From Streptomyces capitiformicae (GTDB lineage: Bacteria > Actinomycetota > Actinomycetes > Streptomycetales > Streptomycetaceae): a stretch of DNA of 64,000 nucleotides. Both the position numbers and the translations under genes were made by a program. The stretch covers positions 2,417,767 to 2,481,766 of the forward strand of contig NZ_CP022161.1 of the NCBI RefSeq assembly GCF_002214185.1, given 5' to 3'. The notes under the pieces were generated by a model. That model was not told the origin of the DNA. It searched no databases and saw only the letters and a list, made by a program, of their open reading frames with translations. Shown in pieces: positions 37,254 through 47,119 of this stretch; position 1 is the first letter of the stretch; each line of letters starts with the position of its first letter.

Positions 37254-38657
37254 TCAGCGCGGGCCGAGCGTCCAGCGCGGGCCGTCCGGGCCGTCCTCGA
37301 TGACCAGGCCGGACTGGTTGAGCTGGTCGCGGATGGCGTCCGCGGTGGCCCAGTCCTTGCGGGCGCGGGCGGCCTCGCGCTGCTGGAGGACCAGCCCGAC
37401 GAGCGAGTCGACGACGCCGTGGAGGTCTTCGCCGCGGTCGCCGCCCTCGCCGGCCCAGTGCGCGTCGAGCGGGTCGAGGCCGAGCACACCGAGCATGGCC
37501 CGCACCTCGGCGAGGCGCGCGACGGCGGCTTCCTTGTCGTCGGCGGCCAGCGCGCTGTTGCCCTGCCGGACCGTCGTGTGCACGACGGCCAGCGCCTGCG
37601 GTACGCCGAGGTCGTCGTCCATGGCCTCGGCGAACGCGGGCGGCACCTCGGCGCAGGGCTCGACGACACCGCCGGCCTTCTCCACGACGCGCTGCACGAA
37701 GCCCTCGATACGAGCGAACGCCGACTCGGCCTCGCGCAGGGCCTCCTCGCTGTACTCGATCATCGACCGGTAGTGCGGGGTGCCCAGGTAGTAGCGGAGC
37801 ACGATGGGCCGCCAGTGCTTGACCATCTCGGAGACCAGGACGCTGTTCCCCAGCGACTTGGACATCTTCTCGCCGCTCATGGTCACCCAGGCGTTGTGCA
37901 CCCAGTACTTGGCGAACTCGTCGCCGTACGCCTTGGCCTGCGCGATCTCGTTCTCATGGTGCGGGAAGATCAGGTCGAGGCCGCCACCGTGGATGTCGAA
38001 GGCGCTGCCCAGGTACTTGTGCGCCATCGCCGAGCACTCCAGGTGCCAGCCCGGCCGCCCCCGTCCCCAGGGCGTCTCCCAGGTCGGCTCCCCCGGCTTG
38101 GCGGACTTCCACATGGCGAAGTCCCGAGGGTCCCGCTTGCCGGTCTCGCCCTCCGCGGAGGGCTGAAGGAGATTGTCGAGCTCCTGGTTGGACAGCTTCA
38201 GGTACTCGGGGAACGACCGCACATCGAAGTACACGTTCCCGTCGGCCTCGTACGCGTGCCCGCGCTCGATCAGCCCGCGCATCATCTCGACCATCTCGGT
38301 CACATGCCCGGTCGCCCGCGGCTCGTACGTCGGCGGCAGGCAACCGAGCACGCCGTACCCGTCGTTGAACGCGCGCTCGTTCTCGTACCCGATCGACCAC
38401 CACGGGCGCCCCTGGCCGGCCGCCTTGGTGATGATCTTGTCGTCGATGTCCGTCACGTTCCGGACGAACGTCACGTCATAGCCCCGGTACTCGAACCACC
38501 GACGCATGATGTCGAAGTTGAGCCCCGACCGGATGTGCCCGATGTGCGGCGCCGCCTGCACGGTGGCACCACACAGGTAGATCGAGACACAACCCGGCGT
38601 GAGCGGGGCGAAGTCACGAATCTGCCGGGCGCTGGTGTCGTACAGACGAATAGTCAC
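37254..38657 (-). CDS. cysS: Cysteinyl-tRNA synthetase
   Basis: 467 residues. The class I HIGH motif (APHIGHIRSGL) and KMSKS (GEKMSKSLGN) are both intact, with the zinc-site cysteine in YLCGATVQ and the later GWHLECSAM and FPHHENEIAQ. Charges tRNA-Cys. The GTG start at 38657 (VTIRLYDTS) fits the family; GGAGG lies just 1 base upstream, unusually close. The longer frame runs into the dispersed repeat and is rejected. Confidence 0.96.
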   Translation of the reverse strand: MTIRLYDTSARQIRDFAPLTPGCVSIYLCGATVQAAPHIGHIRSGLNFDIMRRWFEYRGYDVTFVRNVTDIDDKIITKAAGQGRPWWSIGYENERAFNDGYGVLGCLPPTYEPRATGHVTEMVEMMRGLIERGHAYEADGNVYFDVRSFPEYLKLSNQELDNLLQPSAEGETGKRDPRDFAMWKSAKPGEPTWETPWGRGRPGWHLECSAMAHKYLGSAFDIHGGGLDLIFPHHENEIAQAKAYGDEFAKYWVHNAWVTMSGEKMSKSLGNSVLVSEMVKHWRPIVLRYYLGTPHYRSMIEYSEEALREAESAFARIEGFVQRVVEKAGGVVEPCAEVPPAFAEAMDDDLGVPQALAVVHTTVRQGNSALAADDKEAAVARLAEVRAMLGVLGLDPLDAHWAGEGGDRGEDLHGVVDSLVGLVLQQREAARARKDWATADAIRDQLNQSGLVIEDGPDGPRWTLGPR

Positions 38658-38679
38658 GCCTCCAGAGTAGTAGGCGAAG

Positions 38680-38893
38680 GGCAATGCCCCGCCCCTTTGC
38701 CCCCAAGGGCCACGCTTTCGTGATGCTGAGGGGGGCCGCGCCCCGCAAGGGGCGCGGGGAACTGCGCGACCAGCCACAGACAACGGCCGGCCGCGCAACC
38801 ACAGCACACACCGAGCTATCAGGCGTGGGGGGCGAAGGGGCGCAGCCCCTGGAGGACGGGAAGGGGACGGGAAGGGTAGGGGCGGCGGGGGCG
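38680..38893. repeat. Dispersed repeat, compound copy
   Basis: Contains the GCGCCCCGCAAGGGGCGCGG hairpin block with AACTGCGCGACCAGCC (38744-38776), then a second part (AAGGGGCGCAGCCCCTGGAG to GTAGGGGCGGCGGGGGCGAA) shared with the copy at 25.97-26.05 kb. It separates cysS from ispF. Confidence 0.8.
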
Positions 38894-38895
38894 AA

Positions 38896-39423
38896 TTACC
38901 CCACCCGTACAACCAACGCGGTGGCGACCGCCATCAGCCCCTCACCCCGCCCCGGAAACCCCAGCCCATCAGTAGTCGCCCCCGAAACGGAAACCGGCGC
39001 CCCGACCACGTCGGAGAGCACCTTCTGCGCCTCGTCCCGCCGCTTCCCGATCTTCGGCCGGGGCCCCACGACCTGCACAGCCACATTGCCGATGGTGAAC
39101 CCGGCCGCGCGCACGATCCGCGCGGCCTCCCCGAGCAACGTCACTCCGGACGCCCCGGACCACTCCGGCCGCCCCGTCCCGAAGTGCTGCCCGAGGTCCC
39201 CCAGCCCGGCCGCGGAGAAGAGCGCGTTGCATGCGGCGTGCGCCACGACGTCCGCGTCGGAGTGCCCGGCCAGCCCCGGCCCCTCCCCCTCCCACTTCAG
39301 CCCGGCACACCACAGCTCCCGCCCCTCCTCGAAGGCATGGATGTCGGTACCGATCCCGACCTGCGGCAACACCACGGAACCCGGAATCGGCGAACCCGGC
39401 ACGGACGCCCCCTCAGAACCCAT
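38896..39423 (-). CDS. ispF: 2-C-methyl-D-erythritol 2,4-cyclodiphosphate synthase
   Basis: 175 residues. GIGTDIHAF (metal-binding Asp and His), [13 protein letters not shown] and the late [15 protein letters not shown] are diagnostic. It cyclises CDP-methylerythritol phosphate in the MEP isoprenoid pathway. It overlaps ispD by 11 bases, indicating co-translation. The N-terminal 20 residues are not conserved. Confidence 0.95.
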   Translation of the reverse strand: MGSEGASVPGSPIPGSVVLPQVGIGTDIHAFEEGRELWCAGLKWEGEGPGLAGHSDADVVAHAACNALFSAAGLGDLGQHFGTGRPEWSGASGVTLLGEAARIVRAAGFTIGNVAVQVVGPRPKIGKRRDEAQKVLSDVVGAPVSVSGATTDGLGFPGRGEGLMAVATALVVRVG

Positions 39424-40177
39424 CGTTGAGCCTCCTGCGCGCCAGTACGGCCTCCGCGAGCACCAGATCCAACGGCCGCGTCACCTTGAACGCCTCCTCG
39501 TGCCCGGGCACGACCACGACGCCCAGCCCGAGCCGCTCGACCATGCTCGCGTCGTCGGTCACGGCCCCGGTGACCGTCTCGTGCGCCCGCACCAGGGTCT
39601 CCCGGTCGAACCCCTGCGGTGTCTGCACGGCCCGCAACCGCGCCCGTTCCGGCGTGGCGACGACGGGCTCGGGCATACCCGGCGCGTCCGCGGGCTCGAC
39701 CTCCTTGACCGTGTCCGCGAGCGGCAGCGCGGGCACCACGGCCGGCGCCCCGTCGCGTACGGCCTCGATGACGCCGTCGACGGTGTCGACGGGTACGAGG
39801 GGGCGGGCCGCGTCATGGACGAGGACGATGTCGTAGCCGGGCGGCAGCGCGTCGAGGCCGAGCTTGACCGACTCCTGCCGCGACTCACCCCCGGGTACGA
39901 CGAGGAAGTCGGTCCGCTCGGGCAGCGCGTGCGCGTCGAGCAGGGTCTTGACCTCGGCGGCACCGTCGGGCGGTGCCACGACGATCACGAGGGTGACGGC
40001 GCGGGACGCGGCCATGGCCCGTACCGCGTGGATGAGCATGGGGGTGCCGTTCAGCGCGCGGAGCGCTTTGGGGGCGCCCGGTCCCAGCCGTACGCCGCGT
40101 CCAGCGGCCGGAATCACGGCCGCCGTACGGGTGCCCGTACCGGTCCCGGAAGGCGAAGGGCGCGAATCGTCAGACAT
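39413..40177 (-). CDS. ispD: 2-C-methyl-D-erythritol 4-phosphate cytidylyltransferase
   Basis: 254 residues. The nucleotide-binding [34 protein letters not shown] and the C-terminal [15 protein letters not shown] are IspD signatures. It precedes ispF in the MEP pathway operon. Residues 1-17 are low-complexity. Confidence 0.95.
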   Translation of the reverse strand: MSDDSRPSPSGTGTGTRTAAVIPAAGRGVRLGPGAPKALRALNGTPMLIHAVRAMAASRAVTLVIVVAPPDGAAEVKTLLDAHALPERTDFLVVPGGESRQESVKLGLDALPPGYDIVLVHDAARPLVPVDTVDGVIEAVRDGAPAVVPALPLADTVKEVEPADAPGMPEPVVATPERARLRAVQTPQGFDRETLVRAHETVTGAVTDDASMVERLGLGVVVVPGHEEAFKVTRPLDLVLAEAVLARRRLNDGF

Positions 40178-40499
40178 CGGTTCCTGTCAGGTTTGTGTGC
40201 TCGGCCTACGTGGGTATGGCCACAGCGTGCCGGGCGCGACGCCTTGACCGGACCCTTCCGTGACATCTGGTCGAGCCAGCTGCCCGGGCCCGGCACGCCA
40301 AGTATCGGGGACCACACCTCGACGTACGGCACCAGGTTCGGTGTCCATGTGAACGTCTGGCGTAGCTGAACGCGAACATGCCGCAGCGCCCGGCGACAGT
40401 ACGTAGTCATTACGTAGTCATCGGGCACCGCGGCATTTCACTTGCTGCACTGAACGGCTGATCGGCTGAGCGGGCTGGCTGCCTGCCTCAGGAGTCAGT
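40178..40499. other. Gap between carD and ispD without a gene
   Basis: No ORF with plausible protein features. It holds an 11-base direct repeat TACGTAGTCAT (about 40398-40422), and presumably the carD 3' end and an ispD promoter. Confidence 0.5.
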
Positions 40500-40982
40500 T
40501 CAGGACGCGAGAACCTCGTCGAGCAGGGCCTCGGCCTTGTCCTCGTTCGTGTTCTCCGCGAGAGCGAGCTCGCTCACCAGGATCTGGCGGGCCTTGGCGA
40601 GCATGCGCTTCTCGCCGGCGGAGAGACCGCGCTCACGCTCACGACGCCACAGGTCACGCACGACTTCCGCGACCTTGATGACATCGCCGGAGGCGAGCTT
40701 CTCCAGGTTTGCCTTGTAACGACGCGACCAGTTCGTGGGTTCCTCGGCATACGGTGCGCGCAGCACCTCGAAGACCCGGTCCAGGCCGTCCTGACCGACC
40801 ACGTCACGCACACCTACGAACTCCGCATTGTCCGCCGGCACACGCACCGTCAGGTCGCCTTGCGCGACCTTGAGCACCAAGTAGGTCTTGTCCACGCCTT
40901 TGATCTGGCGAGTTTCGATGGCCTCGATCAGCGCGGCCCCGTGATGGGGATAGACCACGGTGTCGCCAACCTTGAACGTCAT
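40500..40982 (-). CDS. carD: CarD-family transcription regulator
   Basis: 160 residues. RNAP-interacting Tudor-like domain ([27 protein letters not shown]) followed by the helical DNA-binding domain with the conserved tryptophan region ([21 protein letters not shown]). CarD binds the RNA polymerase beta subunit and stabilises open complexes at rRNA and other promoters. The carD-ispD-ispF order is standard in actinobacteria. Confidence 0.96.
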   Translation of the reverse strand: MTFKVGDTVVYPHHGAALIEAIETRQIKGVDKTYLVLKVAQGDLTVRVPADNAEFVGVRDVVGQDGLDRVFEVLRAPYAEEPTNWSRRYKANLEKLASGDVIKVAEVVRDLWRRERERGLSAGEKRMLAKARQILVSELALAENTNEDKAEALLDEVLAS

Positions 40983-41650
40983 GTGACAGGTACCCCTTCC
41001 GTGGCTATCCAGGGTAACACGGATACGGCGTGTTCTGAATGGCGTTTTCGCAGGTCAGGGCATATCTCGGGGCTTGACAACAGCGACAGGAACGTGCTGC
41101 GAGGGGCGAACGGGAGGGGGTATCCGCAGGTCGGAGCGGCTCTCCGGGCGGAGCGAAACGCGTACGTTACACACATCCGGAGGCCCACCCGCCCGTCCGA
41201 ACGTCCCGCTATGTCCGACTCCAAGTGTGCGACTTCCGTTACTCCGTTCGGTGAGTGGAGTCGGGTACGAGACGAATCCGGAATTGATCAAGGAGTTCGA
41301 TCTCCCGGTTGTGTTCCGCCGTTACCGGATCGTGTTCCGGCGTGCGTTCTGGCGTACGTTCTGGCGTGCGTTCTGACTGCTGATCGATTTTCCGTACCGG
41401 CCCACATTCCTTACCGGAAATCCAGGAGGCGATGAGGAGGCGATGAGGAAGGGATCGACGACGGTTATGGGAATTGCGCGCACCCCCGGTGAGGCCGTTG
41501 CCAGGACTTGCCGGGGGCTAGGGGAGGGTCGGGTGTGGTGGCCGGGGAACGGCTCGGTAACCTAAGCCCGCTGACAGATCCTTAGGGCGGCTTTACCGAT
41601 GTGGGGCCGCCGACCCCCGTACCGCCCACGTTCAAGGAGTTGCCGCCGCC
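40983..41650. other. Long divergent intergenic region
   Basis: No convincing gene in 668 bases between carD and the lipoprotein gene. It has a local drop in GC, three 12-bp repeats of GGCGTGCGTTCT type (about 41338-41375), and a duplicated GGAGGCGATGA (about 41424-41446). It presumably holds both divergent promoters. Confidence 0.5.
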
Positions 41651-42355
41651 GTGAGCAGCAGCCTTCGACGCGGCGCCCTCGCCGCCGCCGCCCTCGCGTT
41701 CTCGATCGCCTCACTCGCCGCGTGCGCCGCCGGCAACAACGCCCAGACGCTGGAGATCAAGCCGGACAACGCGGCCACGACCGTCGGCAACATCAAGATC
41801 CAGAACGCGATCGTGGTGACCCAGCCCGAGCGCCAGGCGACCGGCCCGGCCGCGGTCTCGGCGACGCTGTTCAACAACGCCACGACCGACCAGACGCTGG
41901 ACTCCATCACTGTGGAGGGCGTCGGCACCGCCAAGATCACGCCGGTCAAGGGCGAGGGCGGCAAGGTCGTCGTCCCGGCCGGCGGCTCCGTGATCATCGG
42001 CGGCGAGGGCAACACCACCGCGGTGCTGGCGGAGGCCGGCGAGGCGCTGAAGGACGGCAACGCCCAGCAGGTCACCTTCACGTTCAGCGAGACCGGCGAG
42101 GTCGGCCTGCGCGCCTTCGTCGTCCCCGCCGAGAGCTACTTCGAGAAGTGGGGCCCGGCCGACATCCCCGAGGCCCCCACCGCGAGTCCCTCCCCCACCG
42201 GTGAGGCCACCGGCTCCCCGACGCCGACCGGCACGGGTTCCCCCGACGAGGAGGGCACCGAGGAGGAGGGCACGGCGGCCGGCTCGACGGCCTCGCCGTC
42301 CAACTCGGCCTCGGCGTCCGCCTCGAACGAGGCTGCCGGCACCGGCAGCCACTGA
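41651..42355 (+). CDS. Conserved lipoprotein upstream of phoP
   Basis: 234 residues, GTG start with AAGGAG 12 bases before. Lipobox LAAC (Cys25). The mature domain (TLEIKPDNAATTVGNIKIQNAIVV, ATLFNNATTDQTLDSI, VTFTFSETGEVGLRAFV) has a beta-sandwich pattern, perhaps related to PCuAC-type copper chaperones but lacking the Met/His copper ligands. A Ser/Thr/Pro/Gly-rich tail follows. Function unknown. It is convergent with phoP across a strong terminator. Confidence 0.82.
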   Translation: MSSSLRRGALAAAALAFSIASLAACAAGNNAQTLEIKPDNAATTVGNIKIQNAIVVTQPERQATGPAAVSATLFNNATTDQTLDSITVEGVGTAKITPVKGEGGKVVVPAGGSVIIGGEGNTTAVLAEAGEALKDGNAQQVTFTFSETGEVGLRAFVVPAESYFEKWGPADIPEAPTASPSPTGEATGSPTPTGTGSPDEEGTEEEGTAAGSTASPSNSASASASNEAAGTGSH

Positions 42356-42375
42356 CCGCCGCGCCCCACACGCAC

Positions 42376-42423
42376 CTACGCCGAAGGGCGGCATCCCATG
42401 AGGGGTGCCGCCCTTCGGCGTAG
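42376..42423. terminator. Bidirectional terminator between the lipoprotein gene and phoP
   Basis: A perfect 18-bp stem (42376-42393 with 42406-42423, 12-nt loop). Confidence 0.95.
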
Positions 42424-42492
42424 GACGCGCGCGGTGGCCGTACCACCGACGCGCGCCGGCCGTGCTGTCAGCGCGTGTAGTGGCCCGTCGGC

Positions 42493-43173
42493 TTACGGCT
42501 CGAACTTGTACCCGAGACCGCGCACCGTCACCAGGTAGCGCGGCGCGCCCGGGTCCGGCTCGATCTTGGCGCGGAGGCGCTTGACGTGGACGTCGAGGGT
42601 CTTGGTGTCGCCCACGTAGTCGGCGCCCCAGACTCTGTCGATGAGCTGCATACGGGTCAGGACGCGGCCCGCGTTGCGCAGCAGCATTTCGAGCAGGTCG
42701 AACTCCTTGAGGGGGAGGTCGACCTTGGAGCCGGAGACGGTGACGACGTGGCGGTCGACGTCCATGCGGACGGGGCCCGCCTCCAGCGCGGCCGGGGTGA
42801 CCTCCTCGGGCTCGCCGCGGCGGCGCAGTACGGCCCGGATACGGGCGACGAGCTCGCGGGAGGAGAAGGGCTTGGTGACATAGTCATCGGCTCCTATTTC
42901 CAGGCCCACGACCTTGTCGATCTCGCTGTCCTTGGCGGTGACCATGATCACCGGGACGTTGGAACGGCCGCGCAGCTGACGGCAGACCTCGGTGCCCGGC
43001 AGGCCGGGCAGCATCAGGTCGAGGAGGACGAGGTCGGCGCCGTTGCGCTCGAACTCGTCGAGTCCGTCGGGCCCGGTGGCCGCGATGGCGACCTCGAAGC
43101 CTTCTTTGCGGAGCATGTAGGACAGGGCGTCGGAGAAGGACTCCTCGTCCTCGACGACGAGCACTCGGGTCAC
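42493..43173 (-). CDS. phoP: Phosphate response regulator PhoP
   Basis: 226 residues from the GTG at 43173 (VTRVLVVEDEESF) 7 bases after GGAGG. Receiver domain with the phosphoacceptor in LVLLDLMLPG and TAKDS, then a winged-helix OmpR-type DNA-binding domain (LLRNAGRVLTRMQLIDRVWG). It binds PHO boxes under phosphate limitation. It overlaps the phoR stop. Confidence 0.95.
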   Translation of the reverse strand: MTRVLVVEDEESFSDALSYMLRKEGFEVAIAATGPDGLDEFERNGADLVLLDLMLPGLPGTEVCRQLRGRSNVPVIMVTAKDSEIDKVVGLEIGADDYVTKPFSSRELVARIRAVLRRRGEPEEVTPAALEAGPVRMDVDRHVVTVSGSKVDLPLKEFDLLEMLLRNAGRVLTRMQLIDRVWGADYVGDTKTLDVHVKRLRAKIEPDPGAPRYLVTVRGLGYKFEP

Positions 43174-44513
43174 GGAAGGACCTCCGGGGCGGGAAGCGGT
43201 TCGTACGGGGATGACGCTGTTGAGGCAGGTGAGTCGGATGACTCGGATGACTCGGTGGGCTGGCCGTCCTCGTCGTCGAGGTCCGGGTGCTGCGATGCGC
43301 GGTCGCGGGACGCGCCCGCCTCCGGCAACCTGAGGGTGAACGTGGAGCCCTGGCCCTCGGAGCTCCACACCGTGACCTCCCCGCCGTGCGAGGCAGCCAC
43401 GTGCTTGACGATCGCGAGCCCGAGACCCGTACCGCCGGTCTGGCGGGAACGGGCCGGGTCCACGCGGTAGAAGCGCTCGAAGATGCGCTCCTTGTCCTTG
43501 TCCGAGATGCCGATGCCCTGGTCGGTCACGGCGATCTCGATGAGGTCCCCGCCGGGCGCGCTCACCCGGCGTGCGGCGATGCCGACGCGGGTGCGGGCCG
43601 GAGAGTAGTTGACGGCGTTTTCGACCAGGTTGCCCAACGCGGCGGCGAGTTGTCCACGATGGCCCCAGACGCTCAGCTCGGCGCTGCCGCCGGCCCGTCG
43701 TCCACTGTCACCGTTCTCCTCCGGCTCGTCGAGCATCCCCACGTTCGAGGCCATGGTGATCTGCTTGGTGCCGGCCTGGTGGCGGCAGCGGTCGACGGCC
43801 TCGGCGACCAGTTCGTCGACGCGCACGGGCTCGGCGTCCTCCAGCGGGTCGTCGTTCTGCACCCGGGAGAGATCGATGAGCTCCTGCACAAGGTTGGTGA
43901 GGCGGGTGGCCTCGACCTGCATCCGCCCGGCGAACCGTTCCACCGCCTCCGGGTCGTCGCTCGCGCCCATCACGGCCTCGGAGAGGAGGGAGAGGGCGCC
44001 GACGGGAGTCTTCAGCTCATGGCTGACGTTGGCGACGAAGTCACGGCGTACGGCTTCTATGCGGCGGGCCTCGGTGAGGTCCTCCACCAGGAGCAGGACG
44101 AGGCGGGAGCCGAGGGGCGCGACGCGCGCGGAGACGGCCAGGGCCTCGCCACGGCCGGTGCCGCGCCGGGGCAGGTCCAGCTCGACCTGTCGTATCTCGC
44201 CGTCCCGGCGGGTGTCGCGGGCCATCTGGAGCATCGGCTCGATGGCGAGCCTGCCCCCGCGCACCAGACCGAGGGCGTACGCGGCGGAGCTGGCCTTGAC
44301 GACGGCGTCGGCCTCGTCGAGCACGACGGCGGAGGAGCGGAGCACGGAGAGCACGGTGTCCACGCCGGGTGGGAGCACCGGGTCCGTGTGCAGGGAGGTC
44401 CTGGTGGGACGCTTCTGCTCGCGCTCGCTGAAGCGGAACGCCAGCATGGCGATGACGCCGGTGAGCACTCCGGCGATCGCTGCCGCTGCGGCGACCGCCG
44501 CGTTCACGTCCAT
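43170..44513 (-). CDS. phoR: Phosphate sensor histidine kinase PhoR
   Basis: 447 residues. One N-terminal membrane helix (about 4-26), a short cytoplasmic PAS-like region, the HisKA motif VANVSHELKTP, and HATPase boxes (LVENAVNYS, VTDQGIGISDKDKERIFERFYR, GTGLGLAIVKHV). The C-terminal 45 residues are acidic and Ser-rich. It overlaps phoP by 4 bases (GTGA), so the two are translationally coupled, with phoR first. Confidence 0.95.
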   Translation of the reverse strand: MDVNAAVAAAAAIAGVLTGVIAMLAFRFSEREQKRPTRTSLHTDPVLPPGVDTVLSVLRSSAVVLDEADAVVKASSAAYALGLVRGGRLAIEPMLQMARDTRRDGEIRQVELDLPRRGTGRGEALAVSARVAPLGSRLVLLLVEDLTEARRIEAVRRDFVANVSHELKTPVGALSLLSEAVMGASDDPEAVERFAGRMQVEATRLTNLVQELIDLSRVQNDDPLEDAEPVRVDELVAEAVDRCRHQAGTKQITMASNVGMLDEPEENGDSGRRAGGSAELSVWGHRGQLAAALGNLVENAVNYSPARTRVGIAARRVSAPGGDLIEIAVTDQGIGISDKDKERIFERFYRVDPARSRQTGGTGLGLAIVKHVAASHGGEVTVWSSEGQGSTFTLRLPEAGASRDRASQHPDLDDEDGQPTESSESSDSPASTASSPYEPLPAPEVLP

Positions 44514-44586
44514 GCATCCAGGTTAGGCACGAGGTCGGACATCCCCACAGCAGTCTGTGGGCGACCTCGAACACTCGTCGCCCAGA

Positions 44587-44619
44587 GTTCACCTTGGAGC
44601 CAGTATTGGTTCATTTGGG
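44587..44619. promoter_or_regulatory. PHO box (PhoP operator) between phoR and phoU
   Basis: Three 11-base direct repeat units: GTTCACCTTGG (44587), the degenerate AGCCAGTATTG (44598) and GTTCATTTGGG (44609), the last matching the Streptomyces consensus fully. It can autoregulate phoRP and drive phoU. Confidence 0.9.
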
Positions 44620-44876
44620 GTGGCGGAAACGGACGCGTACAGGCCGGAACCTGGGGGGCGTGGGGTTCACCGGAACGTGGGAGCGTCGGGTTCGTCCGGG
44701 CCCCCGGGGCACTGTTCCGGCCGACGTCCGTACGAGTCCGTCAGGCGTGCGTGCGGCCTGGCGGAACGGCTCCGGAAAGGGCCTCCCACGCGGCAACCGG
44801 CACAGCCTCCGATACTGGCTGCTGTACCGAGGTAACGAAACCCACGAGCAGACGTACGTAAGAGAGGGACACCCTG

Positions 44877-45566
44877 ATGCGGGACGCGTACCACGAGGAA
44901 CTTGACTCGATCGGTGATGGCCTGGTCGAGATGGCCCGTCTGGTGGGGTCGGCGATCGGACGCGCCACGACGGCGATGCTCGACGCGGACCTGAAGCTGG
45001 CCGAGAGCGTGATCGAGGCCGACCAGAAGGTCGACGACCTGCAACACGATCTGGAGGCCCGCGCGATAGCCCTGCTGGCCCGGCAGCAGCCCGTGGCCAC
45101 GGACCTGCGTATCGTCGTGACCTCCCTGCGCATGTCCGCCGATCTGGAGCGCTCCGGCGACCTCGCCCAGCACGTCGCCAAGCTCACCCGGCTCCGTTTC
45201 CCCGACCGCGCGGTCCCGCGCGATCTGCACGCCACGATCCTGGAGATGGGCCAGCTCGCGCAGCGTCTGATGGCCAAGGCGGCCGAGGTCATCATCACCA
45301 AGGACGTCGACCTCGCCATGCAGCTGGAGCAGGACGACGACGCGATGGACCTCCTCCACCGCACCCTCTTCCAGCACCTCATGGACGACCGCTGGAAGCA
45401 CGGCATCGAGACCGCCGTCGACGTCACCCTCCTCGGCCGCTACTACGAGCGCTTCGCCGACCACGCCGTCTCCGTGGCCAAGCGTGTGGTGTACCTGGTG
45501 ACGGGCGAGTACGCGGACGAGCTGCAGGCCGACATCCAGCCGGTTACGGGGGTGGAGGGGGCGTAA
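44877..45566 (+). CDS. phoU: Phosphate-signalling protein PhoU
   Basis: 229 residues. Two PhoU three-helix repeats, each with the conserved ERxxDxA-type metal motif (LERSGDLAQHVAKL; YYERFADHAVSVAKR). A negative regulator that links phosphate transport to PhoR. Divergent from phoRP across the PHO box, with ribosome-binding AGAGAGGG. Confidence 0.95.
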   Translation: MRDAYHEELDSIGDGLVEMARLVGSAIGRATTAMLDADLKLAESVIEADQKVDDLQHDLEARAIALLARQQPVATDLRIVVTSLRMSADLERSGDLAQHVAKLTRLRFPDRAVPRDLHATILEMGQLAQRLMAKAAEVIITKDVDLAMQLEQDDDAMDLLHRTLFQHLMDDRWKHGIETAVDVTLLGRYYERFADHAVSVAKRVVYLVTGEYADELQADIQPVTGVEGA

Positions 45567-45699
45567 CGCCTGCGGGCGGGCGGCTGTGCGGGGCAGCGCG
45601 CGGTGTTCCGGCAGGGCGTGCGGACGCCTCCATGCGCCGTTGATGCGCCCGGCTGAGCAGGGGTGCGATGGGGCATCCAACGGGCAGAGGCACCAGTCT

Positions 45700-45769
45700 T
45701 CAAAGCCTTCGACGCCTTCGAAGCCTTCGACGCCTGCGATGCCTTCGATGCGTTCGACGCCTTCGAGGA
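45700..45769. repeat. 9-bp tandem repeat before the Cys-rich gene
   Basis: About seven imperfect GCCTTCGAC units ending immediately before the GAGGAGGGA ribosome-binding site at 45766-45774. Confidence 0.85.
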
Positions 45770-45775
45770 GGGACC

Positions 45776-45937
45776 ATGGCCGAATCCCCCGCCAGCCCCA
45801 GCACGCCCGACCCTACCCAGGTACGGGACACCCAGCAGCCCGCCGACATCAAGACCCTGCCCCTGTTCGGCGCCTGCGGCTGCGGCTCCGGGTGCCAGTG
45901 CGGGTGCCAGTCCGGCAATCCGTGCCAGTGCGGCTGA
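45776..45937 (+). CDS. Cysteine-rich small protein, metallothionein-like
   Basis: 53 residues. The first half is Pro/Asp/Thr-rich; the tail LFGACGCGSGCQCGCQSGNP then CQCG packs seven cysteines in CxC and CxxxC spacing, suggesting metal thiolate binding. A strong GAGGAGGGA precedes the ATG. The nearby DUF4242 protein is of the nickel-binding SCO4226 type, so a shared metal role is possible. A RiPP precursor is an alternative, but no modifying enzyme lies close. Confidence 0.75.
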   Translation: MAESPASPSTPDPTQVRDTQQPADIKTLPLFGACGCGSGCQCGCQSGNPCQCG

Positions 45938-46033
45938 CAGGACTGCTGTTCAGTTCACGAGGGGGCCGGTCCGAGCGATCGGCCCCCTTGTCGTACGTAC
46001 GCGACGGGCGGTCGTACGCGACGGGTGGGGCGT

Positions 46034-46508
46034 TCAGCACCAGGGCCCGGTGTCGTCCCGATCGGCGATGATGTCCACCTGGAAAGCCCCGTCCGCCGGG
46101 CCCTCGACGCTCGGATAGGCGACCGTCCCGTCGATCCGCTTGCTGAAGCAGTCACCCGCCGGGTGGACGAGCCACCCATGGGCTCGCGCGGTGTCCCGAT
46201 AGTGCACGAGGACGCGCTCGCGGGACTCGTGCCCTCGTAGCCGTAGGCCTTCCCGGCGACCACGAACAGATCGTCGTCGTCGCACTCCTGGTACGACTCC
46301 CGCACCTCGGCACCGTCGGGCCCGTCGTCCAGCACGGGATCCCGGGCCGGCGCCTCCCCCAGTCGCTCCTCCTCGGTACCGCACCCGTAGTGACCAGGAA
46401 GTACCCCACAGGAGCCCTCACGACCACGAGCCCCAACACGGCCGCGATCCCGGCCGCCGACACCCCCACCCTCTGCATGCGCATGACGAGCGACAGACCC
46501 CAGCGCAT
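46034..46508 (-). pseudogene. Frameshifted membrane protein gene
   Basis: A coherent protein appears only by joining three frames. First, MRWGLSLVMRMQRVG with a membrane helix up to about 46395. Next, CGTEEERLGEAPARDPVLDD to KAYGYEG ending near 46230. Last, HESRERVLVHYRDTARAHGW to the stop after DRDDTGPWC at 46034. Two indels, near 46390 and 46232, break it. The joined product would be about 155 residues: an N-terminal anchor plus an exported domain of unknown function. Sequence error cannot be excluded. Confidence 0.75.
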
Positions 46509-46625
46509 GGCCGGCCCGGGCGGCCCGCTTCCGAGGGGTCGCCGGTCGCCCGTACGGCGGTACGGGCGCAGCATGGACAGGGAAGAGGGCGGGGACTCGG
46601 ACAGGAAAGAAGGAGGTGCGAGGCC

Positions 46626-46874
46626 ATGACGAAGTTCATGGACGTCCACCACGGAATGCAGGGCATCACGGCCGAGCAGCTGCAAGCCGCCCACAAGGCC
46701 GACCTCGACATAGAGAAGGACGAGAACGTCCACTTCGAACGCGCCTGGGCGGACCCGGACGCGGGCGTCGTCTACTGCCTCTCCGAGGCACCCTCCGCCG
46801 ACGCGGTCCAGCGCATCCACGAACGGGCCGGCCACAGGGCGGACGAAATCCATCCGGTACCCCTGTCGGTCTGA
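46626..46874 (+). CDS. DUF4242 ferredoxin-fold protein (SCO4226-like, nickel-binding)
   Basis: 82 residues: MTKFMDVHHGMQGITAEQLQ, then AHKADLDIEKDENVHFERAW and VVYCLSEAPSADAVQRIHERAGH. This is the small alpha/beta protein whose S. coelicolor homologue SCO4226 was reported to bind nickel. The His-His near the N-terminus is conserved here. GGAGG lies 6 bases before the ATG. Physiological role unclear. Confidence 0.85.
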   Translation: MTKFMDVHHGMQGITAEQLQAAHKADLDIEKDENVHFERAWADPDAGVVYCLSEAPSADAVQRIHERAGHRADEIHPVPLSV

Positions 46875-47119
46875 CCCGGACCCGACCGACATCCTGACCG
46901 ACATTCCGGCCGGCATTCCAACCGGCTTCCCAACCCACCTCCGGCCCCCTGGCCCGCACACACGCGGCCAGGGGGTCGACCCGCGACATGCCCCAAATGC
47001 CCGCTAATAATGCGAATGGTTCGCGCAGCGGTTTAGCTCGACTTCGGAGCGTCGCCTCCGCCAACGCGGTGTATCGGCCCCCGCCGTGCCGCTCACGAAC
47101 CCACGACAGGAGCATGGGA

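Noticed and set aside
38658..38912. N-terminal extension of cysS
   Set aside because: Encoded by the dispersed repeat; the family begins at TIRLYDTS.
40983..41430. Small frames upstream of the conserved lipoprotein
   Set aside because: Short, overlapping on both strands, partly formed by a 12-bp repeat.
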